From the NCBI GenBank assembly GCA_019155185.1, contig CM032811.1, positions 9,630,075 to 9,694,074 of the forward strand: DNA of 64,000 bases, given 5' to 3'. The notes beneath the pieces are model-generated. The model did no database searches and had not been told where the DNA came from. It was given only the letters and a program-made list of their open reading frames with translations. This document shows, piece after piece, positions 23,811 through 34,919 of the stretch (position 1 is the first letter of the stretch; every line of letters starts with the position of its first letter). The position numbers and the translations under genes are program-made. Source of the DNA: Beaufortia kweichowensis (lineage: Eukaryota > Chordata > Actinopteri > Cypriniformes > Gastromyzontidae).

Positions 23811-26800
23811 TCAAGCCAGCAGCCTGATGGCACCATTATCCGAGCCGAGCAACAAAAGCCTCCTGGTGGGCAGTACAGACAGACTTGTGAGTGTACCACG
23901 AAAGTTCTCTGTGCTGAGCTTGGTGGATCCTGCCAGGCTCGCCGTGTTGTCCAGAATGGAGTACACTCCGATTTTGTTAGCAACAGTGCCTGCCACGATT
24001 TCAGCACCATAAAGATCAAAAGCATGAATGGGATCAGATGGGGTTCTGTACTGGTGCAGTGGCTTGTGCTCCACATCTTTCCAAACGGTCAATGTGTGAT
24101 CTGAAGAGGAACTTATCAGTAAATTTCCCTCTGCTGCCTACAAAATAACACATAAAACACATGATCAATGAATGTACAGACGGTCAAGAATAACTGTTTT
24201 TAATGTGCATTGCTTAGAGGTACGAGACTCATCCGTGACCTGTTACAGTCATGAATATTTAAGTAAATAAGTCGTGGGCAGCAACCCGCAAGGCTGACAG
24301 TGTTGGTCCTAATGGGTAACTCATTTCTATATTTGCCCAAACATGGGCCTCAGGGGTAGAGACAGACCTTTGACTCCACAAATAGGGGCATTAAAGTTTG
24401 CTTAGTTGTAATTTCTTGTTGACAACAAACCAAATTTACTCAAGTACTGAACAGTCATTAAAAATGAGAATCTACTCATTTCCAATTCTAGTTTCCCAAT
24501 AAAATGTATTGAATTTCCTGTGACTTTTACAAGATGTCCCATGACAAACAACTCTTTTCAGTGTCAGAGTACACAACCTGATTTAAAAACGACTGCATCA
24601 AATGAACAAAGTTTCACGAAAGTTTCGTGTGCAACCTTATTTCTACAGAACACTGACACATAACTCAACACTCACAATATTTGTTTACCTGCAAAAGCAC
24701 TTCAGAAGACATCTGTCTAGACTTCCGAACATGTAGCATAGCGTGCACGTCTCGCATTACACATTAACCAATGCTTACTTTCATTTGCAGTATATCGCCC
24801 TCATGAGCAGGCCATCCTCTCAGCACAAGGCCTGTTCTTGCATCCAGCAGTACTACGAATCCAGTGGAGAAACCCGCCGCTATGGTGCGTCCCCCGGGGC
24901 TGACGGCCAGGCAGCGGATCAGCCCGGCACTCATGTTACTGCAGGCTAGACGAAACTCATGCTGTCAAAGGAATAACACAGCTCAACTTACTGATGACTG
25001 TTAAAACTACATAAAATACAAATAAGTAAATAAGTGTAAATACATTAGGAATGAAGGTAGTGACATGAGAGGTGTCCATATACGTTTGGTCATATAGTGT
25101 AAGACATATATTAAGGAACTAGGGAATAGTGGTAGTGAGGTAGTCAGGAGTACCTGTAAACCAGGTTTGCGTGGGTCTATGAAGCGTAGCACAGAGTCGG
25201 CGCTAGCAAACACTACACTGCAGTGAGGAGCAGGCATGGTGGTGACAGCTGTGATGGGGTTCTTTCCATCCAAAGACTCATTGATACGTATATTCTTACC
25301 TAGTGACAAGTGTTGAAGTCATATTAAAGTCTGACAGACACAGTTATAACATAACCTGTACAAGAATGGCAAAATCACACTATGCATTTGTATATGTTGT
25401 AAAGAGTGTACATTATTGATTCTATTGAATAAAACATACATAGTATTTAGATTAGCATTTGAAGCAATAAAGGTGTGATACAACATGTTTTACAGATATG
25501 CATACTCTTCATATAAGTTTGTTAAAAGAAAAGAATAGGCTCCTCCTTAGCCTATCTGCCACAAATGTATAGTTGCTACAGAACTACCACAGATGTTTAA
25601 ATGATTTCTTGTTTAATTTCTCACCTGTAAATTGATCCCAGAGATGCACCGTACCATCACAGCTCACCACTTCCTGTAAGGCTTCCAGCTGGCCAACATA
25701 AAACACAGATTTGCGATGCTCTGTGTACGTCAGCCGGGGTTCGACCTCTCGTGTGCCATCGCCGTGGTTATAAAGCGGCCACAGCTTCACAGTTTTATCT
25801 TTACTCCCAGACAGAAAGTAGTCTTCCCCTGCTAGCGGTGCCAGACACTTAGCTGTGCCCGAGTGGCCCAGAAAACTCTGAAGACGGATCTGGTGGAAGT
25901 GGAAATGTGAGTCCTGCTGGTTGAGACCGATTTCATACTGCCAGTATGCAAGCCAGTTACCCTGTAGGGAGCGGCTACTGCGCGGGAGATCTTGTTTTAG
26001 TGCGCTGTCTTCTGGGGTGGGGCCCAGGACCCAGGAGGAGGAGGAAAGAGAGAAAGAAGGTCCAGTTGAGGATAGCGCAGTGGTGGCCAGACTCGTCTGA
26101 GGAGCATGGCTACCAAAAGGCCGCCCCCATGTTTCTAAAGAGGACAAGTTAGGACTTCCACAAGCTTCGGTGTCCCGAGGTACCTGGATACGGTTTCCCA
26201 CCAGATGACTTCCAAAGGTACCCGACTCTGGCAGTATGTCTCCACCTAGTGGTGTGGATGTGGAGGAAGGAGCAGGGAAGGGACTGCGACTCATCTGGCG
26301 GCCCACAGTGGGAGACAAACCCACAGCAGATGATTTCAGAGCCGCAGCCGGGTTCGTTTCAGGGCTGCCAGGACTTGCTCTCTCGTGATATGATTGGGCA
26401 AGGCTCCAAACCAACTCGTGATTGGGAACCAGTTTGCGAATCGCTGCATCACCTAAAACACAACTCAGGTTTATGCAATAAACAAACATTTATTACATTT
26501 TCACATGTGTTTTTTAAGGTACACAGTGGAAAAGCATCTTACCAATGAGACACCAGAATGGAATGTATGATGCATAAGCCATTTCAGGATTGAACACAGC
26601 CTGGAGTTCTTCCAAAACACTGAGCTCACATGAAACTTCTGTTCTGTCTGGAATGCACACATTCAGGTATGTGCAGTCTCCAACCTCCCTACGTGGAGCA
26701 CTTCCCATCTACACACCAAAAAAATAGTCTAAATCATTTTAATTATTGTTATTAATGAATCAGACTGCAAGCTTTGAGGCGTGTTTTAAAGGTAAAATAT

Positions 26801-29800
26801 ATAAAATAACTGACAAATTATAAATTACGTTTTAATTCATAAAATTTGACAATTATAATATTAGCAGGAATTGGTAAAAACCTCCCTTCATCGACCAAAT
26901 TTTATTTTTAAGTGGGTTTGCATTATGCAAATGTATGCTAAATAAATAAATGTAATGTGAATTCAACCAAAAATCTAAATTATTTTTAAACTTATGTTAA
27001 AAATGGAGACATCCATCTGACATCTATGCAAATATGCAGATTTACTGACTGACCAATTTACAGACAGTACTATAGAATGTTGCTTTACAGTAATGCATAT
27101 TATTATTTTCTAAGGTTGTATAAAAGATTAAATTATTGTTTTTCACTACAAGATTTTGTGTTGTCCTCGGTTACCTGACTTCGCAGACTGTGCAGTAAGG
27201 AGAAAATCTGGAAGAACCTGCAGAGGGTTTCTGCCATGTGCTGCTGTACCATCTCTCGGCCAATACGCAGGCAGATCAGAGCCATGAGACTCAAAGTCTT
27301 TAGACACACAGCAGAACGAGTCTGCACTCCACTTGGAAAGCTATGCAGAAAAACATTAAACAATTAATAAAAGCCCCTTGGGTCTATTATAGACATAAAT
27401 GTTGCACAAAACACATGGTAGCTCTGCTTCGTGTGAGAATGCATTTTCATGTTTTAACCTATATGTTACAGATACATCATCCGTAAGACTTTACCCCATC
27501 TTAGTTGAAGTTAACAAATCCAGCAGAGGCAGCAGAACATCCCGGTTAATCTTCATCAGCATGTCCATTAAAGTGGTGTCTGACAGAAACACTATAATCT
27601 TCTGAGTGAGCACTACAGCACCTAAAAGCCCTGCTTCCTTTCTAGTGTTCAGACGACATGATGATGGTGGAGAGACCTGCATTATGAAAGTATTAAAGCA
27701 AAATTCAGTTCAAAACTAGAGGTAAAGAATTCTTACTATAAAAACAATACTAGGAATTGCACTTATTTTACAACCAAATTTTTCTATCAAAAATGTACAT
27801 CTTTGAAAAAACTAAATTTGGCAAGAAAATAATGCAGAAAATAAGTCTGAGTTACCAGATAACCAATGTATGGTAGATATTGGTAGGTCAAAACAGGCTC
27901 TCCATAGAGATGTGCTATGTATATAAGACATTCAAGAACAGGTCGTGCAGTCTGGTCACCAACAACTGGCTTCTTCTCATATACACTTCCAGCACTCTCA
28001 AGGCTATTCTCTTCATTTACAGACAGCACAAACTGGTGTTTGTCAGGCCCTTAAAAACAAACAAGATTAGTTTTAAAACAGAACATTACAATAAATGTTT
28101 AAAACCAAAAGTCTGGATGCAACTTTTACCAATATAACAGGTAGTAAGGAGTCGCAGTAGGTTCCTCGCTATGTATCGGGATGTCAATGTTGGCCCCAGT
28201 TTTGCAGATAGCCATCTGACCGTTTTGCAAACAGTGTCTGGAAAACACAAAGGATTTTTAAAAATAATTTCTATTTTAGTTCTAGTACACAAGTATAAGT
28301 ATGAATGTAAAGGATGGACTGCTACATACATGCATTAATACATTTTTGACTAACCTAACAATATCTTGTGTTCTTTCTCATCAGAGTCTTCCAAAGGGTC
28401 AGATTCGTTCTCATCTTCTACCATGTTCTTCTCTGCATCTCCATGCACCATTCCATTCATGACATCTCCCTCAAGAGTAGCCACAGTTGCCTCAGACTCC
28501 TCTGTGCAGACTGAAAGAGTCATTTCTAGACTGGGAACCCTTTGCACTGTAATCTCTCGGTCTTCAACTGTCATCTCCTCATCCTCTAGCTCTCCACCAT
28601 CCTCAGCATCACTAGCTTGCTTCAGATCTTGACTGCTGTCAGCTGACTTTAAACTTGCACGGTCTCCAATGGATGCCTCACTGGCACTGCTCTTGTCACT
28701 GAGTTTGCCCATGCTGAGAGATTCTTGATCTTGGTCTTTGTTTGCTGAACCTTGGCTCTGCTGTTTAGTAGCAAGGCCTGTCGTTGCTGTGGACGCACTA
28801 TTATTCACATAAAAGCCATTCTGAAAGTCCTCACCTTCGTTCAGAAAAACCTGGTCATTAAGACTGATGCCTGATGAGTAATCCACAAGTCCTTGGTCTC
28901 CTACAACGCCAGCACTACCACCTGCACTGCCTCCTCCAACTTTGCCAGATGATGTAGCTGTGGCCGACCTGCCATCGTCACATTCAAAATCCTCTTCTTC
29001 CTCATCTAAGGCACCAGCAGCTCCTCTTAAAACCTTACGGCCCTCCCATTCAGACCCAGTACCTGTGCTGCAGCTTTCAAAGCCTATGATGACCTGTAGA
29101 ACGTGTGGAAGAAGGCTGGAAAGAAAGGCCTGTAGACCTAATCTAACAATAAGTTGTAGCACAAAACAATCTGTGTAGAGGTAAAAGCGACCTCGAAGGG
29201 ATCTGGGATTCTCATATACCCCTACCAGAGGTTTTAGTAAATACTTGGCAGCGTTTCGAGGCCCAAGAACCCTGGATACAGGCTCAAATAAGTACCAGGT
29301 GGCATATACTGCAGTAGACTCCTCTAACATCAAAGAAAGGACAAAGGGTAGAAGGATTTCAAGCCCCTCAGCAGTGATGTCACCCTTTAGAAGTGTCTCA
29401 AGCTGTTGCCATAAGTTAAACACAATGTCACGACCCTGAACACTATTAATGGACTCCATTTTGGAATGGTAGGAGAATATGAATCTATGCAATGTTGGGA
29501 AATATGCTGGAAAGGGCAAAGGGGAAAGAATAGGACTAAGTAGTTGCCAAGGGTTTGGTGGTGGAAGGCCTTCATATATGGGGTCATATTTGAAAAGATA
29601 TGGCAGTCCCTGTGGATGAAAGGTGGTTGTCTCAGTAGTACGCTTGTGGACTTGCAAAAGAGTCTCTAGTGCATGATGGAGTGGTAGTGGAACATCACGA
29701 AAGTTTGTAGAACACAGTTTTAATACTGCTTGATAACGATCACTTAAGCTTGTGCCTGGCCTCAATCCTCGCAATTTAGAAGAGTAAAAAATCTCAGAAA

Positions 29801-32554
29801 TGAGAACACCCAGTGCTTGCATATCCCTCTGGAAAAGGTCTGTGAATGATAGAGCTTTCAGTACAGGTCTTAGGTCCTTTTTGTTCAATGTGTGTTCATC
29901 TGCTGCATGTTGTACTTGAGAATGCAGACCTTTTACCAGGAGGTTGTTCAGCTTTTCTAACTCTTCCAAAGGCTGCAAAGGTTTGAATGCATCTGGAAGG
30001 TGTATCTTAAAATCTTCCAGATTTGAGGCCTCTGGCTTTTTACTTACAGAGACTGGTCTCTGTAACATGGATGCTCTAATGCCTGAACCTAAGGTGTTTG
30101 AGATTTGTGCTTCACCAGGATAAGAACCATGAGAGGGGGAAACAGTCAAAGCAACATTGTCCACACCAGTCTTTCCACCAGCAGAGCTAACCACAGGGAT
30201 TGGAACAGAAGCAGCAGATGATGACGACCCACTTAGGTCTAGGGCTTCCATAGCTTGCTCAAGGTCTTCATCCCGGCCTACCATTGACCAGCCACTGGAT
30301 TCACATCCTGTTGCTTCTGGGACCAAGCCATCCACACTATCCACCATGGTTTCAAGAGGTGGAATCTGCCAGGTTGTTACATTAACAGGACCAAAGTGTG
30401 GAGGTTTTGGTGGTGAATACTGGTAAGGTGCAAGTCGAGGTGGGTGGGGATGATCAAACAGTTGCACTACGCCATAGTTGGTAAGATGTGTGTGGTTATC
30501 TACAAGGTGTAAGCACACATTCTTAGCTTTGACAGCTTCTTTACCTAATAGCTTATAGCCAAATGTTAGGTCAATCCAGTGGTGCAACTGCTGAGACACT
30601 TCTCGACTCTCTAGCAATTGTCTGTGCACAGCAATAAACTCCTCGTAGGAGTTACACCATGAAGGTACATCAATGTCTGGCATGTCTGGGTGAATGGAGC
30701 GAAATATGGAAGGATCAGTGTAGAATTCTGGGATGCATTCATCTGGGGTCCAACTCTGAATACGTTCCATACTAGCTGGATATTCATTGGGCTCCCACTG
30801 AGAACGAACATGGCTGCAGAGAACAGATTTGGGTGTCCGTCTAGCTTTGTATACATAATAGGTGATATCTGAAAGCACGTCTGAGATATGATGTGGTACA
30901 TGTAGATGATCGGACTGTCCTGAGACACCAGGTCCCACTGGGCCACCGAGATCTGATGCAAAATGGCTTCCACCACTGCCATGAGCTGCTGCAAGGGCCT
31001 CTTTGGTCATTTCATAAGTAAAGTCCAGTTGTTTGTCACCCTTATTCAGACGAAATTTTGACTTCTTGAGATCACGAAATCTTCCAAATTGCACAGTGAA
31101 ATCAACCACCCATGGCAAAACCGGGTGATAATTTGGGTCTCCCTCACGTCTCCCAGCCAGTCGATTTAATTCCATCAGATAGTCGAAGTTGCTGACTTTG
31201 CCATGGACCCAGTCTAGCACCAAAGATTTGAGTTCATCCAGACAATTTCGACAAAGACGTTCACCCCCACCACTGTTATGACTCTGATTGTCGTTTGCTT
31301 CAACACTAGTTGGAACTTGACTTCCTAAAGCAGATGGCACAGCTTGTCTGTACTCTCCAAACTTTTCATAATGTGCCAGTGAGATCTTAAGGCGACTGCA
31401 AAGTTGCTCATCAACTGCAATGTCAAGTAAAGACAGCTCCCCACACAAAAGCCCAGAGGCATGACACTCACGCATAGCTATGAGCAGTTGGTACAAAATA
31501 AACAGTATCTTAGAATTGCTGTTAGCAAGCTTTGCTGGACTGTAGGTGACTATGTCATGAACTGTGTACTGTGTGTATGGAAAAACCACATACAGAACCT
31601 CGTCTGACTCAAGCAAGCATTCTGCAGGGAGCACATTTGGACATGTTTGTTTGGGAGCTGAGCAGCTGGGTGGTAAAGGGCACTCTTTCTCCTTCTCTTT
31701 GGCTGGAGATAGGGATGGTGATATTCTCTCAGTAGAGATAAAGCTGGAGGCAAATAGTTTCTGCAAGGCTTGGCGAACAGCATCTATAGCCAATACGTGT
31801 GTCTGCTCAATGGAATCTGCATACGGTTGCACGTGATTCATGTAAGCCTCACGCCACAGATTTCTAGGAGGAAGAAACACAAAGAGACAATGAATCATTA
31901 AGTTTAAAGACAAGTGCCCAACCTAATATACACATAATATTTTAAATATATATATATTTATTTATACAGTACTGTAACATATAGTTTATGGTCCTTGTTT
32001 GGTATATGGTTTGCCTCTACTTGAAAGACGCAAAAGACTGTATACTTCTTATTTGATGTAGGTTGTATTGTATTTATATTATCAAAAGCCTAAAAACTAA
32101 GTAAAATGTTGCTTACAAAACAATTAAAAGAAACTTTAAAAGAAAAATTTAGAAATTTTAAAAGAAAATCTAGAAAGTACACATTGCTGTACCTGAAATT
32201 AGATTGAGAGACTCCTTGCATCAGAGTAATAAAAGAGTCTTGGGAGAGCCCTTCTCCATGGCAGCTCGGCTCCCTGGCTAATCGGTATCCCAGTTTACGC
32301 TTTCTAAGACCTTGGATACAAACACGTGTCCATCCAGATGGTAATTTCATCTGCGAGCGCTGAAGAAGAGTGCAGATTTCCCCTTCGCTGAAACCCTCAT
32401 ATCTGGCACAGCGAGTAACTCTCCTGTTTCTCAGTGCCATAACCCAGCGAGTGGGGACCAGGACCACCAGTTCATTGGGTCGTGGACTTGGTCCAGTCTG
32501 TCGCCGATCAATACCCAGGTCCCTCTCCAAAGCAGGTGCTAGCCACTCCATCAT
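23811..32554 (-). CDS. wdr81: WD repeat-containing protein 81 (BEACH/WD40)
   Basis: Endosomal BEACH-WD40 protein. With WDR91 it restrains the Beclin-1/PI3K complex during early-to-late endosome conversion, and it acts in aggregate autophagy; in human it is tied to cerebellar disease. Minus-strand coding exons: 32193-32554, 28355-31863, 28130-28237, 27856-28049, 27495-27676, 27175-27340, 26543-26708, 25625-26452, 25154-25299, 24779-24961, 23811-24137. Phases agree at every junction and give 2056 aa (human 1941). N-terminal landmark: LPSGWTRVCIQGLRKRKLGY. The BEACH domain is at about residues 330-575, with VLDWVHGKVSNF, RLAGRREGDPNYHPVLPWVV and EFYTDPSIFRSIHPDMPD. An acidic disordered segment ends exon 3. 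C-terminal WD40 repeats from about residue 1750 include FLSGSKDKTVKLW and end LLLGSDNGAIRLLA. The 3.5 kb exon 3 carries over half the protein. The start could be either of two adjacent ATGs (32554 or 32551). Confidence 0.97.
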
Positions 32555-33076
32555 ATCTTTTAGTTAACCACACTGTGGCCCTTGTAAACCCTTATGAGAA
32601 GCTAAAAAAATGACAAAAAGCAGAAGTCTTACAATGAAAAAGATGTCTATGTACACTGCAAAGCACATAAGTTTATAACATAAACATAATACTCTAAATA
32701 TTACTCACAATCTTAAAAATCTTTTATGAGGGGTGTATATTTCAATGTTTGGAAATATAAATTGCTTTTGTAGACAAAAATATGATTGAGCCAACATATT
32801 AATATGATTATGATATGACACTAAAATGTTTAAAATTCCTTCAGTGCTGTTTGTCAAACCAACCTTTTACTTGACTTTTTATTTCCCAGACAAACCAACA
32901 TTTGTTAAATTGGAGAGGATTTGAATAGTATTCATGCTATGCAAGCTTATGTAACTCACATTTACTGTGCTATTAAAATATCACAATGATAGGCAGTTTT
33001 TAATAAAAAAATATCCACATTTTATTTGGTTTTGGTAGTTGTATATAATTATACTTCTCAAAACAATTATAGAGTA

Positions 33077-33235
33077 CCAGTCACATTTGGAAACATTTAC
33101 TCACTGTTGTTTAGATTTTTCCCCACATTTTAGAATAGCAGTAAACTCATCAAAACCATGAAATGACACAGTTGTAAAATATAACATAGTGTTAATTTAT
33201 TATGGATCTTTTTAGTCACAACATCAATCCTACAG
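33077..33235. mobile_element. Fragment related to the 15.4 kb transposon, in wdr81 intron 1
   Basis: The stretch agtaccagtcacatttggaa, then cccacattttagaatagcag, then taaactcatcaaaaccatga matches the left end of the element at 15397-15500 with scattered differences and the same spacing. Only the one terminal portion is evident. Confidence 0.5.
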
Positions 33236-33716
33236 TTACAATTTATATTTTTGTGAGAAATATTAATATAATTATATACAACTACTTACTACTACCAAAT
33301 AAAATGTTGCATTTTTTATTTAAAAACTACCAATATTTTGATATTTTAATAATACAGTAAATATAAGTGACATAAGCTTTCATAGCAGTAAATGTATTCA
33401 GGTTATCTCAGATCATTTAACAACTATTGGTTTGTCGTGGATACTGTCATTAAATAAGACAGCATAACACCAAGAATTAATTGTTATACTGTCATGTTTT
33501 GTTGGTGCATGCAAATTTTTAAGTTCCCCTCTTACCACTGCTTTAAATAACAGCAACAAGGAAACATGGCAACAGTTAAGTTACATATTCAGTGGAATAA
33601 TCTCTATACATTAGATAACTAAGCAGACTGGTTGGCAAATGTAAATACACAACCACTGCCGTTAATCAAACATGAAGAAAGAAGAGATTCATCTGGCTGC
33701 TGTTGTTGTTGCTCAC

Positions 33717-33900
33717 CTCCGTGTTTGCTGCTTGTCAGCAACTGGGCTGTGGATCCGCTGCTATCACGACGCCAGGTCCCATGCTTCCGGGATGTTTTAC
33801 TGTATTTTCTGATACTTTAGGATCCACCATCACACAACAATAATTTTATAAGAAGTCGAAAATATTTTGTTGTCTTCAGAAGCCATAGTGTTGAGTTTTG
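33717..33900 (-). other. wdr81: Probable 5' non-coding exon of wdr81
   Basis: A minus-strand donor CACGGAG|GTGAGC places an exon end at 33717, 1.16 kb upstream of the first coding exon, whose acceptor lies just before the ATG at 32554. The upstream limit is assumed. It holds two short upstream reading frames (33830-33886 and about 33735-33782). Confidence 0.5.
33830..33886 (-). other. Upstream ORF in the presumed wdr81 leader
   Basis: ATG (33886) opens an 18-codon frame beginning MASEDNK and ending TGA at 33830. A second frame starting MGPGVV lies just downstream at about 33782-33735. Both precede the splice donor at 33717, so both would lie in the leader if transcription starts above 33886. 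The uncertain transcription start is the main doubt. Confidence 0.35.
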
Positions 33901-33904
33901 AGCC

Positions 33905-33912
33905 TCACGTGA
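33905..33912. promoter_or_regulatory. Palindromic E-box TCACGTGA near the wdr81 5' end
   Basis: TCACGTGA is the core of the TFEB/MiT (CLEAR) or USF E-box. It sits just upstream of the presumed first wdr81 exon. The function is inferred. Confidence 0.35.
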
Positions 33913-34290
33913 CTCTCATCACTGTGCGTGCGCTCTTCAGACTCGTGACTTCAGTATTGTGATTCTCAGCCCAAGGAATTGTGTCATAATACAAGTCGCC
34001 AAATAAAATAAAATTAAATTAAATTAAATAAACCCTTACTTACCAAAAAAAAGTATAGAATTTGTATACGATACCATTGCGTTATATACGATTGCATAAT
34101 ATTTTGAAGAGAAATTACTTCAAACACAGAAATATAACAGTTAATTGCAAACACAGATCGCATAGTAAAATATAAGCAGCAATTTACTGAGTAGCTTGTG
34201 ATAAACACATGATATGCCATATCATTTTGGCAGTCTTGCGCTTCCTCAGAAAGTAATATTTCCTGACAGTTCACTGTTGCTTGCATTAAT

Positions 34291-34304
34291 CCACTAGATG
34301 GCGA
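34291..34304 (+). promoter_or_regulatory. CTCF-like motif between wdr81 and slc13a5
   Basis: CCACTAGATGGCGA fits the core of the CTCF motif (CCASYAGRKGGCRS) at all but the last position. It lies between two genes read in opposite directions outward. Confidence 0.4.
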
Positions 34305-34795
34305 TGGCCTGCTATTGATGTTGTTGCGGTAATATGCTTTATAAAATGCAACAAGCCTTTCTAAACTTTAAAATAGACAGTTATAAAGTTTGTTTTACTA
34401 AATAAAAGAAAAAAGTGAAAACTGTCAGTAAATAAATGACACATTCATCTCCAGCATCTATTTTACCACTGTAAATTCAACTCTGTTGAAAATAATTTTT
34501 TCTTGTGTTTAATGTCTTTAAAACTGAATGCCTTGGTTTGTTTTAATTAAAAAAGTCACCAAAGACCAGCATGCTAAAATGATACATACTGGGAATACGT
34601 TTTTGTATAGTAAATGTGACACAACTGTCTAAATATTAAAAAACAGCTTTGAGTTTAATTACATACACTTTTGTGCTATCAAACTTAACATTTTTTCAAT
34701 TGTTCAGAAACTGTAAGTTTTATTATCAGCAAGACATTATCAGCAAGTTCTAATGGTAAAAAGTATGACCTCAGAGTAATTAAAATATGAAAGGA

Positions 34796-34798
<3 letters not shown>

Positions 34799-34836
<38 letters not shown>
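34799..34836. repeat. (CT)19 microsatellite in the slc13a5 5' region
   Basis: A perfect CT run of 38 bp ending 83 bp before the slc13a5 start codon, so within the core promoter or 5' UTR. Confidence 0.95.
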
Positions 34837-34838
<2 letters not shown>

Positions 34839-34919
34839 CCCAGAGAGTAGGTTATAAGTACGTGTCCAACAGTGTTAAACTTACAGGACTTTATATGCAC
34901 TAGCTCTCTTTACATTGAG

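Noticed and set aside
28366..28632. Serine-rich plus-strand frame antisense to wdr81
   Set aside because: It mirrors the acidic Glu/Asp-rich wdr81 segment; a Ser-rich antisense frame is the expected by-product.
30611..30994. 127-codon minus-strand frame in the wdr81 large exon
   Set aside because: An off-frame shadow of wdr81 exon 3, whose main frame is open for more than 1150 codons and encodes the BEACH domain.
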